Shown piece after piece: positions 1-9,673 of a stretch of 64,000 nt of DNA. The position numbers were made by a program, and so were the translations under genes. The notes beneath the pieces are model-generated. The model did no database searches and had not been told where the DNA came from. It saw only the letters and a list, made by a program, of their open reading frames with translations. The stretch covers positions 286,471 to 350,470 of the forward strand of contig LJCX01000032.1 in the NCBI GenBank assembly GCA_001298545.1. Direction: 5' to 3'. Position 1 is the first letter of the stretch, and every line of letters begins with the position of its first letter. The DNA is from Actinobacteria bacterium OV320 (GTDB lineage: Bacteria; Actinomycetota; Actinomycetes; Streptomycetales; Streptomycetaceae).

Positions 1-1
1 G

Positions 2-3000
2 CTTGTGTCGCGACTTCGCCGGGCGCTCGGCTCCTCGGCCGCAGTCACGCAGGCCGCAGGCGGCTACCGGCTGGATGTGGCCGCATCCGACGTGGACGCA
101 CTGCGCTTCGAGCAGCTCGCTTCGGCAGGCCGAGAGCGTCTGCGCGCGGGCGACCCGCAGGGCGCGGCAGCTCTGCTCGATGAAGCCGTCGCCCTGTGGA
201 GCGAGCAGCCCGGCACCGCGCCCCCCGCCGTTGTCGCGGTGGAACCCGCCACCGCGACCCGGCTGGCCCACGCCTCGACCGAGGCCGTCGCCGACCTCGG
301 CGAAGCCGAGCTGGCCCTGGGAAACGCGCGGCAGGCCGCCACCCGCCTGACCGGCCTGCTGTCCCGGCACCCTGCGTTCGAGCGCGGCGTCGCGCTGGTC
401 CTGGACGCGCTCGCCGCCCAGGGGCGCCAAGCCGAGGCCCTGGCCCGCTACGAACAGTTCCGCGAAACGCTGGCTGAGGAGTTCGGCACCGATCCGGGCG
501 TCGCACTACGTGAACGCCACCTGCGTCTGCTGCGAGCCGAACAGCCTCCGCCCGCCGTCACCCCTGCCGATGGGGCCCGAAAGCGGCCGAGCAATCTGCC
601 CATACCGCTGACCAGCTTCATCGGCCGCGACGACGAGTTCGCCCGGATCGACACTCTCCTCGCCTCAGGGCGGCTTGTCACCGTGCTCGGTCCCGGCGGC
701 GCCGGCAAAACGCGCCTGGCCATTGAGGCCGCCCGCCGTCACCGCGACGCATACCGCGACGGCGCCTGGCTGATCGACCTCGGCTCGGTCACCGACCCGG
801 ACAAGGTCGGCGGCGCCCTGCTGGCCGCGATCGGCCTACGCGGTTCCGCACTGTTCGACGCCTCGGCAACGCTGCGCAGCGACCCCGCCGACGAACTCGA
901 TACGCTGGCGGACCAGCTCGACGCCCGTGAAAGCCTGCTCGTCGTCGACAACTGCGAGCACGTGATCGACACGGCAGCGCACCTGCTCTCAGCGCTGCTG
1001 GCCCGCTGCGCCGGACTGCGTGTACTGGCCACCAGCCGAGAACCACTGGCGATCGACGGTGAGGCACTGGTTCCCCTCGGCCCCCTGGCCCTTCCCCATA
1101 CGGACGCGGACATCCACCAGGCACGCCTCGCGGCATCCGTGCGCCTGTTCACCGAGCGGGCAGCCGCTGTGCGCCCCGGATTCGACGTCGACGAACACAA
1201 CCTCGCCGACGTGCTGCGCATCGTCCGCAGCCTGGACGGCCTGCCGCTGGCACTCGAACTGGCCGCGGCCCGTTTGCGCACGCTCGCGCTGAGCGACTTG
1301 GTCGACGGGCTGTCCGACCGGTTCCGACTGCTCACCAGCGGCAGCCGCACCGCCTCCCCACGCCACCGCACGCTGCGCGGGGTCATCGCGTGGAGCTGGG
1401 ACCTGCTCCCGGACGACGCACGCACGGTCGCGGAGCGGATCGCGCTCCTGCCCGGAGGCGTCACGCCGGCTTCGGCTGCCGCGCTGTGCATGGGAACCAC
1501 CGTGCCGGTCCGCGGCATCCCGCAGCTCCTCGCGGACCTTGTGGACCGGTCGCTGCTGCAGCTCGCACCCGGCAGCGGTCGGTACCGGATGCTGGAGACG
1601 ATCCGGGAATACGGCCTGGAGATGCTGGCCCAACAGAACGCCCTCACCACCGTGCGGGACCTGGCTGCCCACTACTGCGCCGACTTGGTAGCTCACTACG
1701 ACCCCCTGACCCGCGGCCCCGAGCAACTCCACGCCCTCCAGGTCCTGCGCACCGAACATGACAACGTGGTCGCCGCCCTGCGCCACCTCGGCCAGACCGG
1801 TCATGCTGACAGAGCGATCTCACTGGCCGTCAACCTGACCTGGTACTGGCACATGCTGGGCCGGCACGACGACGCCGCCTACTGGCTCGGACAGGCCCTC
1901 GCGCTACCGAGCGACCAGCCAGGCATCGAGCGCGAGATCGCCGAAGGGCTTTCGCTGCTCAACTCCCGAGCCAGCCAGAGCGCGGTGTTCAGCGGCTCCT
2001 TCAAAGAAGGAAGCAACGAGCTGCGAATCCTCACCGACCGTCTGCTGGACGATTCCCCACTGCCCGGCTTCGGCGGCGCCCTCATCACCGTCAAACTCGC
2101 CCTTCTGCAAGGAACACGGCAGAGCAAAGCGACTATTGAGCGCCTGACCCAAGGTCCGGACAGATGGCTGGCCGGGTACGCCCACATCTCGCGCGCCCAC
2201 GCCGCTGAGAACGAGGGCGACCTCGACCAAGCGCGCGTCGACGCATCCGCAGCCCTTGCATGCTTTACCCAGGTCGGCGACCACTGGGCGCTGGCCACGG
2301 CACTGCCGCTGCGCTCCCTCCTTCGTCAGTACGACGGTGACCTCGACGGCGCACTCGACGACTTGAAAGCAGCCAAACGACTGGCGGCCGAATTCGGGGC
2401 GCTCAGCCTCAGTGACGAAATCTTCATCGACCTGCGCCAGGTCGATCTGCTGGTGCGACTCGACCGGATCGCACAGGCGAGCGAGATGATCGCCGGGACG
2501 CGAGAGCGCGCTCTACGTTCAACCTCGCCCGCGATGGCCATCCTGCTCGATGCCCGCGAGGCCCGGCTGTTCATACAGACGGGCAAGGTGGACCGCGCAC
2601 GCCATCTGATCGACTCGGCCGAGTCCGGACTCTCCAGCCGGCTCCCGCTCGACGGCGACCACGGCCGAGCCCTGATCGCGACCGTACGGGCCGAACTCTG
2701 CCTCCGACTCGCCGACGAGCCGGGCGCCGCACACGCACTGGATCAGGCATACGCAGCGGCGGTCAACAGCCAGGATCTGCCCGTCGTGGCGACCGTGGCA
2801 GTGACCGTCGCCGGCCTCGCAGAACTGCACGAGCGCCACCGCGACGCGGCCGTCACACTCGGCGCAGCCGCCCGCCTCCGCGGCGCCCACGACCCTACGG
2901 ACCCGCACATCCACACACTGAGCACGCGCACCCGGACGGCCCTCGGTGACGCGGACTTCGCCCGGGCGTACAGGGCAGGCTGGCAACTGGATGTACCGGC

Positions 3001-3091
3001 CGCCCTGAGCCGCGTCGATCCGGCTCTGGTACGCCCCGCGCCCCCATTCGAAGGACACAGCGCAGAAATCGATCAGTGCCGCGATTCGTGA
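2..3091 (+). CDS. AfsR/SARP-like transcriptional regulator with NB-ARC ATPase, 5' truncated by window edge
   Basis: About 1028 residues are visible and the frame is open to the window edge, so the DNA-binding winged-helix domain probably lies upstream. Residues 1-170 look like a bacterial transcriptional activation domain (BTAD: ALARYEQFRETLAEEFGTDPG). A P-loop GPGGAGKT follows near residue 229, a Walker-B-like LLVVDNCEH near 310 and the GLPLALELAAAR motif near 415, as in STAND/NB-ARC ATPases. The C-terminal half is alanine/leucine-rich and helical, as in TPR repeats. In this family ATP-driven oligomerisation activates transcription, often of secondary-metabolite genes. Its targets cannot be read from this window. 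The family call is firm; the first methionine in frame is probably not the true start. Confidence 0.88.
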   Translation, partial: LVSRLRRALGSSAAVTQAAGGYRLDVAASDVDALRFEQLASAGRERLRAGDPQGAAALLDEAVALWSEQPGTAPPAVVAVEPATATRLAHASTEAVADLGEAELALGNARQAATRLTGLLSRHPAFERGVALVLDALAAQGRQAEALARYEQFRETLAEEFGTDPGVALRERHLRLLRAEQPPPAVTPADGARKRPSNLPIPLTSFIGRDDEFARIDTLLASGRLVTVLGPGGAGKTRLAIEAARRHRDAYRDGAWLIDLGSVTDPDKVGGALLAAIGLRGSALFDASATLRSDPADELDTLADQLDARESLLVVDNCEHVIDTAAHLLSALLARCAGLRVLATSREPLAIDGEALVPLGPLALPHTDADIHQARLAASVRLFTERAAAVRPGFDVDEHNLADVLRIVRSLDGLPLALELAAARLRTLALSDLVDGLSDRFRLLTSGSRTASPRHRTLRGVIAWSWDLLPDDARTVAERIALLPGGVTPASAAALCMGTTVPVRGIPQLLADLVDRSLLQLAPGSGRYRMLETIREYGLEMLAQQNALTTVRDLAAHYCADLVAHYDPLTRGPEQLHALQVLRTEHDNVVAALRHLGQTGHADRAISLAVNLTWYWHMLGRHDDAAYWLGQALALPSDQPGIEREIAEGLSLLNSRASQSAVFSGSFKEGSNELRILTDRLLDDSPLPGFGGALITVKLALLQGTRQSKATIERLTQGPDRWLAGYAHISRAHAAENEGDLDQARVDASAALACFTQVGDHWALATALPLRSLLRQYDGDLDGALDDLKAAKRLAAEFGALSLSDEIFIDLRQVDLLVRLDRIAQASEMIAGTRERALRSTSPAMAILLDAREARLFIQTGKVDRARHLIDSAESGLSSRLPLDGDHGRALIATVRAELCLRLADEPGAAHALDQAYAAAVNSQDLPVVATVAVTVAGLAELHERHRDAAVTLGAAARLRGAHDPTDPHIHTLSTRTRTALGDADFARAYRAGWQLDVPAALSRVDPALVRPAPPFEGHSAEIDQCRDS

Positions 3092-3160
3092 GTCAGAACC
3101 GGAACTCGTGGGCGTCGAGCCTGCGCAGTCTCCCCGCCAGCTCGGGGCTTGGTGGGCACT

Positions 3161-3370
3161 CTATTGGTAGGTCGAATTCACTGCCCTGCGGGAATAAGCT
3201 CCCACCAGCCATACGGCGACAAGCAGCCCCATGAGCACCCACCCGCCTGCCATACCGCGCACCACAAGGAAGATGGAGAATGCAATTCCCACAAGAACAA
3301 GAATACTGCCAGCGATAAATAGATTCTTGCTCAGGGATTTGCGCCCTGCTCCCATATCCGACTCAATCAT
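3161..3370 (-). CDS. Small two-helix membrane protein, possible immunity partner of the RHS protein
   Basis: A 69-residue protein with two hydrophobic segments (about residues 15-37, IAGSILVLVGIAFSIFLVV, and 41-58) and positively charged tails. The start is supported by a ribosome-binding sequence (AAAGGGGAA) about 8 bases upstream. It lies 65 bases after the RHS gene on the same strand and is clearly richer in A+T than its neighbours. Small, AT-rich, membrane-embedded genes just downstream of RHS genes are often immunity proteins in polymorphic toxin systems. That role is inferred from position and composition only; I recognise no family. Confidence 0.6.
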   Translation of the reverse strand: MIESDMGAGRKSLSKNLFIAGSILVLVGIAFSIFLVVRGMAGGWVLMGLLVAVWLVGAYSRRAVNSTYQ

Positions 3371-3435
3371 TACTATTCCCCTTTCCGGCGACCTGGTGGC
3401 GAATGATTTGGTTCGCCACCAGGCTGCCCATCAGG

Positions 3436-6400
3436 TCACAAACTCGAAACAGCATTTGAGGCGATCTGTCCAGCTGCCCAAGAACCGGCGAAACAGACAG
3501 CTTGACCTGCTACGGCCGATGCACCCGCCGTAGGCAATGCTCCACCGATCATGGCTGATTCACACACGAATCCGAAGGCGGCCCCGGCAACCACCCCTGC
3601 CACATCCGCCCACAGCCCCTGGGTGTCACCCGTTGCGAGGTGATAGCCGCCCTGGATGGCATCCCCGACCACACCCAGCGAGTCCCAGGATGCCAGTCCG
3701 TTGGGGTCGATGCGGTTGACGGGGTCGCCTTCGGCGTAGAGGTAGGGGTTCTGTTCCTGGCCGGAGGGGTCGGGTTGGGTGAAGCGGCCGATGTTCGCGT
3801 CGTAGTAGCGGGCCTGCAGGTGGTAGAGGCCGGTGGGGTCCTGGTAGTTGCCGGCGAAGCGGTAGGGCTGGGCGACCGGTTCGCTGGTCTGGGCCAGGAT
3901 GCGCACGCCGCGGGGGCTGTAGGCGTAGGTGTCGACCTTGTTGCCGTACTCGTCCGCCAGACCGATCACGCTGCCGATCGCGTCGGTCAGGTAGAAGTAG
4001 GTCTTGCCTCCGGTCGTCATGGAGTTCAACGTGCCCCCGGGCTCCCGGTTGAAGCCCATGTCCACACCGCCAGTTGACTTGGCGGACAGCCCCAACGGAC
4101 CGTTGTGGAAGAACGTGTCGCCGAGCTTGATCCGCTCACTCTGGTCGGTCGAGCCGTACTGGCCCGCGTACGTCTTGGCGTTGACGGTGATCGAGGTCAT
4201 CTGCGAGTGGTCGGACCAGGTTTCGCCGGTGCGGAGGTAGTCGTCGGTGGAGGCGGCAGCGGTCTCGTTGCCGACCGCGTCGTAGGACCAGGCGCCGGTG
4301 GAGCTGGACTTGGCCGTGAGCTGCTGGGCGTCGTTGTAGGTGTAGGTGGTGGCGCGCGGGCAGCCCTGCTCGGTGCCCTGGGAGGTGAGGTTGCCGGCCA
4401 GGTCGTAGCAGTACTGCCAGGAGTCCGCGATCGCGCCCGCCTTCTCCTCCTTGGCGTAGGAGAAGCGGCCCGCCCCGTCGTAGCTGTAGGTCCGCTTCAG
4501 CCCGGTGACGTTGTCGGTGCTGGTGCGGATCTTGCTGCCGTCGGTGGCGCTGTTGGTGCCGTAGCCGTAGGTGTAGGCCAGGTCGACCAGAGTGCCCTGA
4601 CCGGAGGTCACCTTGATGCTCTCGGGCCGGCCGGACTTGTCCACGTTGACCGTCTGTGCCGTGCCGCCGGGGTAGGTGGTCGTCTTGCGGACGTCGTTGT
4701 TGTTGTACGTGTACGAAGTGACCCGGCCCTGGGTGTCTTTCAGCTCCTTGAGCTTGTTTACCTCGTTCCAGGTGTAGTCGACGGTGCCGGCCGGGTCCTG
4801 GTAGTAGTCGACGTTGCCGGCCGCGGTGTAGGCCAGCAGGGTCTGGGAGCCGTCCTGGAGGTGGCGGACCGTCTCGCGCTGGAGCGGGTCGAACTCGTAG
4901 GAGATGGTGCCGGTGCCGTCGGAGCGCTGGGTGAGGTTGCCGTCGCCGTCGTACCAGTAGCGGACCGTGTCGTTGGTGGAGGACACCGTCTTGATGCGGT
5001 CGAGGTTGTCGTAGGCGTAGACGGACTTGATCCCGCGCGCGTCGGTGACCGTCTCGGTGCGGCCCAGCGCGTCGTAGGTGTAGGTCGTCTTGCCCAGCGG
5101 TGCCGGCGCCTGGGCCCAGTCCAGGTTGCCCTTGGCGTCGTACCGGAAGTCGGTGGTGACCGTCTTCGTCGACGTCATCTTCGTCTTCTGCGCGCAGCGC
5201 TGGCCCTCGAAGCCGCCGCAGTCGGCGGTGGCGGGGTTGTAGTCGTAGGAGACGCTGCCGCCGCCGGTGCCGGTCTGCGCGACCGTCTTGGTGTTGCCGG
5301 CCGTGTCGTAGGTGAAGGCGGTCTTCTCACCGTCGGCGTTGGTGGAGTCCTTGGGCACGTCGCCGCCGGCGATGGTCTGCCAGTTGTTGATCGTAGCGGC
5401 GCCGGTCGGCGCGGTGGCGGTCTTCAGGTTGTTGCGGGAGTCGAAGCCGTAGTCGGTGACGTTGCCCGGGGTGGTGCCGGAGCCCATCGCGTCGGTGGCG
5501 GTGTCGATGTTGTGGTTGGCGTCGAACTTCGTGGAGCGCTTGTGCGTCAGCGCGTCCAGCACCTCGGTGACCTGGCCGTCGCCGTCGTGCGTGTACTTGG
5601 TGGCATGCAGTTCCGGGTCGGTGGCGGTGGTGGTGCCCGCTGCCGTCGGGGAGCCGGCGCTGTAGGCGTAGGTCCAGGTCGGGCCGGTGTGGCCATCGCT
5701 GCCGAAGCCGGTGCCGCGCAGCATGGAGGTGACGCGGTTGGCGTCGTCGTAGGTGAAGACCGTCACCCGCCCCTCCGCCGTGGTGATCTTGTCGACACGG
5801 CCCGAGGTGTCGTAGCGGAAGGTGACCGTCTTGCCCTCGGTGTCCGTGGTGGTGGCCAGGTTGCCCGCGCTGTCGAGGTTGAACACGGCCGTGCGGCCGG
5901 TGTTGTCCTTCGCCTGCCACTGCGAGGCGTCCGTCTTCAGCAGGTCGATCCAGCGGCCGGAGCGGGTCTCGGTCAGCTTGAAACCCTTGTGCTCACCGCC
6001 CTCGTCGTGCTGCGTGACGGTGATCATGCCGTGGTTGCGATCGGTGACCTTCGTCAGCGTCCCGTTGGCGTCGTAGGTCTCCGTCCCGCCCGATTTCCAC
6101 TTCGTCAGCGTGTAGGTGCCGTCCGCGTTCTTCTTCAGGTCCTCGGAGTACCCCTTCGGAGTGGCGAAGGAGCCGTCGCTGTTCTTGGTGAAGCGGACGG
6201 TGGCGCCGGAGGCGTCATAGAAGATCACCTCGGTGGAGGAGATCGACAGGTAGCGCTCGTACTGCTGCCACCAGCGCTGCGAGACCTTGCCCCACGGCGC
6301 GTCCATCGAGTTGTACGTCCGCGCGAGCGTCAGACGCTGTCCCACACCGGCGATGTCGAAGTCCGTCGCCGTCAGCATCAGGTTTCCGGTCGAGTAATCG

Positions 6401-6831
6401 ATCTTCGCGGTCAGCGCGTCCGTGATCGCGAAGCTCGTGTATCGGTGCCAAGGCACACCGCCCTGCCCCTCCGGCACCAGGCTCAGGACCGAGGCATCCG
6501 TCGCTGTGCTGCCGGACCTGGCCTTCTCGGACGGTGTGCCCTTGGCGTGTTCGCGCTGCTCGCGCAGCCAGGGCGTGTATACCTCGTCGGTCGGATTCTG
6601 CGACGGTTCGGACTTCACCGGCCGGTTCGGGCCGACCTTCACCGCCGGCATCTCGAATTCGGGACTGCCCGCACCCCACACCGAGGTGGGCTTGGTGTCG
6701 TCGGCGGCCGCGCTCGCGGCCGGGAGCACCGACAGGGCCAGCGCCCCGGAGGTCACCATCGCCGAGACGGTCAGAGCCGCTGATCTCTTACGGGCACGCC
6801 ATAAGGACATGCCGAAGGCACGCTTGTGCAT
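3436..6831 (-). CDS. Secreted RHS/YD-repeat protein with variable C-terminal tip
   Basis: 1131 residues. A basic N-terminus and hydrophobic segment ending near ASAAADD (residues 1-43) form a Sec-type signal. Dozens of YD-type repeats fill residues 300-960 (for example YTYDALGRTETVTDARG). The RHS-associated core stands at about 985-1050, with YHLQARYYDANIGRFTQPDP and a closing DPNGL. After it comes an unrelated tail of about 80 residues, Gly/Ala-rich and hydrophobic, whose DNA is less GC-rich than the repeat core. In RHS proteins the repeats form a shell around a swappable C-terminal effector. The short hydrophobic tail could be a membrane-acting toxin or a decayed tip; no nuclease motif is visible. 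The small membrane gene directly downstream could be its immunity gene. Confidence 0.88.
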   Translation of the reverse strand: MHKRAFGMSLWRARKRSAALTVSAMVTSGALALSVLPAASAAADDTKPTSVWGAGSPEFEMPAVKVGPNRPVKSEPSQNPTDEVYTPWLREQREHAKGTPSEKARSGSTATDASVLSLVPEGQGGVPWHRYTSFAITDALTAKIDYSTGNLMLTATDFDIAGVGQRLTLARTYNSMDAPWGKVSQRWWQQYERYLSISSTEVIFYDASGATVRFTKNSDGSFATPKGYSEDLKKNADGTYTLTKWKSGGTETYDANGTLTKVTDRNHGMITVTQHDEGGEHKGFKLTETRSGRWIDLLKTDASQWQAKDNTGRTAVFNLDSAGNLATTTDTEGKTVTFRYDTSGRVDKITTAEGRVTVFTYDDANRVTSMLRGTGFGSDGHTGPTWTYAYSAGSPTAAGTTTATDPELHATKYTHDGDGQVTEVLDALTHKRSTKFDANHNIDTATDAMGSGTTPGNVTDYGFDSRNNLKTATAPTGAATINNWQTIAGGDVPKDSTNADGEKTAFTYDTAGNTKTVAQTGTGGGSVSYDYNPATADCGGFEGQRCAQKTKMTSTKTVTTDFRYDAKGNLDWAQAPAPLGKTTYTYDALGRTETVTDARGIKSVYAYDNLDRIKTVSSTNDTVRYWYDGDGNLTQRSDGTGTISYEFDPLQRETVRHLQDGSQTLLAYTAAGNVDYYQDPAGTVDYTWNEVNKLKELKDTQGRVTSYTYNNNDVRKTTTYPGGTAQTVNVDKSGRPESIKVTSGQGTLVDLAYTYGYGTNSATDGSKIRTSTDNVTGLKRTYSYDGAGRFSYAKEEKAGAIADSWQYCYDLAGNLTSQGTEQGCPRATTYTYNDAQQLTAKSSSTGAWSYDAVGNETAAASTDDYLRTGETWSDHSQMTSITVNAKTYAGQYGSTDQSERIKLGDTFFHNGPLGLSAKSTGGVDMGFNREPGGTLNSMTTGGKTYFYLTDAIGSVIGLADEYGNKVDTYAYSPRGVRILAQTSEPVAQPYRFAGNYQDPTGLYHLQARYYDANIGRFTQPDPSGQEQNPYLYAEGDPVNRIDPNGLASWDSLGVVGDAIQGGYHLATGDTQGLWADVAGVVAGAAFGFVCESAMIGGALPTAGASAVAGQAVCFAGSWAAGQIASNAVSSL

Positions 6832-7074
6832 GAATTCCCCCCACAGGAAGACAGCCCCCGGTGGCCCCAGTGGTCACCGGGCGCCCACAAGTTGCCACGG
6901 GAATCGCACAAAGATCCGTGCCGTTCCCGCGAATTTCCTGCACAGGCGAGCAGGAATCAGCCCCTCCTCTTCAACCCTCCATAGCACAGCAATCTCGGTC
7001 AAAAGAGGGCAGCGAACCATTGAAGAACAAAACAGCGCAAGCTCAAAGAGCCGCAAAAGAGACCGAAAACGCAT

Positions 7075-7187
7075 CGAGGACTCCGGTGAGGTGCCCACCG
7101 AGCCCATGGCCGACCTGGTCCTGCATACCGGGGACATGCTGTACGTGCCGGGCGGCGTGGCACGCCGTCTCCGCCGAACAGAGCTGA
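7075..7187 (+). pseudogene. Relic of a JmjC-type cupin (2-oxoglutarate oxygenase)
   Basis: The stretch reads VPTEPMADLVLHTGDMLYVP, the segment of JmjC/ROXA-like oxygenases that precedes their WHAV motif. A frame change near 7150 then gives WHAVSAEQS. No upstream catalytic core is present, so this is a fragment. The remainder of 6832-7438 holds no gene I recognise; it starts with the AT-richer leader of the RHS gene. Confidence 0.4.
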
Positions 7188-7438
7188 AGCCCCGTACGAT
7201 CAGCACCGGATGCCGAAGGCGGGCGAGCCAGTCGGTGAACATGCTGCGCAGGGTGTCCTCATGCGCGTCGAGGGGGCGGTACGGAGCCTTGTGTGGGCCA
7301 GTAGCCCTCGAGCCCCGACCAGACAGGGGGCGGCGTACAGGACCAGACGTCGACACTCCCCGTTGCTGTCTGGCACAGGGGGCCGGCTCCTTGCGCGGGC
7401 CAGGTAAGTGTGGATGTGCCGGCAGTTGCCTTGACCAG

Positions 7439-8581
7439 TCACAGGCCGAGCACCCGTCGGGTCTCGGCGGCGATCTGCTGTGTCTCGCCGGTTGCGACCA
7501 CGAGGACCGGGACACCGCTCCCCGACTGATCGATGCGTCGGAGGCCTGCCCGCATCAAATCTTCCAGTTCGGGGACGAGCAGTCCGCCTCGTACACCGAG
7601 AACAGCCAGGGCGGAGCAGATCTCCTCGCGTACCTCGGGTTGGTCTTCGCCGATCTCCCCGGTGAAGACCAGCGCGTCCAGCCGGTCCAGTGACGCGGCC
7701 ATCGAGGCGATGCCCTTGCGGGCGCTGAGTGTGAACGTCGCCAGCGCCAACTCGGCCGCGGCATCACCCTCCGCGCGGGCGCGCACCAGGTCCCGGGTGT
7801 CTCCCGAAGTACCGGAGAGGCCGAGCAGACCGGAATGCCTGTGGAGTGTGTCCTCCAATTCGTCCGTGCTCAGACCGTGGCGCCGCTGAAGCCACAGCAG
7901 GGCACCGGGGTCGAGGCTGCCGCTGCGCCGGCTCATCACCAGGCCTTCCAGCGGAGTGAGGCCCATGGTGGTGTCCACGCTGCGTCCGTTCCGGATGGCG
8001 CAGGCCGAGCAGCCGCCGCCCAAGTGCACCAGCACGACCTGGAGGTTGTCGGCGGGTCGGCCCAGGGCCTGCGCGGTCCTCTGCAGCGCCCACGCGTAGG
8101 AGAGTCCGTGGAAGCCGTACCGGCGCAGCCCGTACTCGACTCGCCATCGCTCCGGCACGGCGTACGTTCGCGCCTGTGCCGGCAGATCCTTGTGAAAGAC
8201 AGTGTCGAAGCAGGCGACATGAGGCACGTCGGGCAGGAGCTCTCGTGCGGCATCGACCACAGGCAGGGCAGGGGTCACGTGCAGCGGCGCGAGATCGGCG
8301 ACGTCCGCCAGCAGAGCCCGTACGCGTGCGTCGATCAGCGTATGTCCAGTCAGGTGCGGACCGCTGTGCACGATGCGGTGACCAACCGCCGCAGGAGCGG
8401 GCACCTCGCTGAGGAAGTTCCGCAGTTCCGCCGTCGCCGCAGGCCCCGGGGGCTCCGAGGCGTCTCGATTCGCCACCCGTTCACCGTCCGCCGCGAACAG
8501 AGCGATGCGAAGGCTCGAAGAGCCGGCATCGAGGACCAGTACGTGTCCCTCACGGCTCTCGCGGGAGCGGTCAGCACTCAT
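7439..8581 (-). CDS. ackA: Acetate kinase
   Basis: With the ATG at 8581 the protein has 380 residues, slightly under the family's usual 400. The frame stays open upstream to 8911, but that extension is low-complexity and lacks family similarity. Acetokinase landmarks run in order: VLDAGSSSLRIALF at the N-terminus, GHRIVHSGP, CFDTVFHKDLP, RYGFHGLSYAWA, VHLGGGCSACAI, DTTMGLTPLEGLVMSRRSG and DALVFTGEIGED. The enzyme interconverts acetate plus ATP with acetyl phosphate plus ADP in the cytoplasm. Classical members read HLGNGAS and FTGGIGEN where this one has HLGGGCS and FTGEIGED, so it is somewhat divergent. Neither phosphotransacetylase nor phosphoketolase, the usual neighbours, is intact nearby. 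Confidence 0.88.
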   Translation of the reverse strand: MSADRSRESREGHVLVLDAGSSSLRIALFAADGERVANRDASEPPGPAATAELRNFLSEVPAPAAVGHRIVHSGPHLTGHTLIDARVRALLADVADLAPLHVTPALPVVDAARELLPDVPHVACFDTVFHKDLPAQARTYAVPERWRVEYGLRRYGFHGLSYAWALQRTAQALGRPADNLQVVLVHLGGGCSACAIRNGRSVDTTMGLTPLEGLVMSRRSGSLDPGALLWLQRRHGLSTDELEDTLHRHSGLLGLSGTSGDTRDLVRARAEGDAAAELALATFTLSARKGIASMAASLDRLDALVFTGEIGEDQPEVREEICSALAVLGVRGGLLVPELEDLMRAGLRRIDQSGSGVPVLVVATGETQQIAAETRRVLGL

Positions 8582-9673
8582 CACACACCTCCAGTTCACC
8601 CGCGTCCTACGACACGGTGCGTCCGCCACCCAGCAACGGGCCAGTACAGGTTCCCCGCCATCGCTTCGCGCCACTCCGGCAACGCAGAGCCTCGCTGCTG
8701 CTCGCGGAACGCCAAGAACTCGGCAGGTTGCGGACGCCCAGGGCCTCAGCGGTGACGACCTGCCAGGTCGTGCCGTTGATGAACCCGACGGCCGCGGTGG
8801 AGGGTGGCGGTGGCGCATCGGTTGTCCTGCTCCGCGCTCGAGGCCAACCGCTTCACCAGCGACTACGGCATCATCCACCACCCCGGCCCGGCCGCCGACC
8901 CGTCCACCCACCGTCTAGCCTGTCCGACGGCTCGTGCGAGCTGGTCAGGGCATGGTGGCCCAGGTGTCGTTCTACGGGGTGAACGTTCGGCGCCGGGCTC
9001 CCGGAGGCCGCAGTGCTGCGGCGGCCCGGCGGGCGGTGTCCACATGGTGTGCCGAGTGCCAGGCCCGGGCGACCTGTTCGGCGCGCGTGGGTGAGGGTGT
9101 TGATGCCCTGTGCCCACAGCAGCCGGTACCGGTGCGCGAGGCGCAGACCGTCAGAGGTGTGCCGACGTACACGGTCAGGGTCGTTGCGCGCGGCTGCGGT
9201 CAGAGGGGTCCAAGTGCTCGCAGACCCAGTGGTAGGCCGGGAGGGCGTGGGCCAGAGCGAGCTGACGGAGCTCAGACTTTCTCGGCGACGTGCTGGCCGA
9301 GATCGAGTTTGCGATGACTTCGCCCCTGGTACTGCCCGAGGACCGGACGCAGGGGTTCTGCCTCAGCGGTGTGACTTGGGTACGGTCAAGGTCCGGGCCG
9401 GCGCCGACCCCGGCCCGGACCTCCCCCGGTGTCGGGCAGTACACCGTGGCGGGTTCAGGCCGCATGTGTGCTGCCCCCGCCCGGGGCTGTTGGGGGGCGC
9501 CGACGGGCGGTGACCGGCCCGAATGGGTGGAGAAGGGCCGGCCGATGTCCGCGCGGCGGACCGAAGAGGCGGACGCGCGAACACCTGGAATCCTAGGGCG
9601 TGGTAGCCGCAGTGCACGATCCACTGGGCGCGGCCGTTGTCCGCACAGCGCGGGACGATAGCGTGGGCCGTGG
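8582..9673. other. Gene-poor stretch with no recognisable gene
   Basis: Several frames are open because of high GC, but none shows a domain or a good ribosome-binding site. On the minus strand near 8600-8800 a broken frame reads NGTTWQVVTAEALGVRN and, after a shift, EWREAMAGNLYWPVAGW. This looks like decayed protein-coding sequence but I cannot assign a family. Confidence 0.4.

Noticed and set aside
4105..6783. An 892-residue plus-strand open frame opposite the RHS gene
   Set aside because: It is a Val/Gly/Arg-rich antisense shadow of the YD repeats, without domains or a ribosome-binding site.
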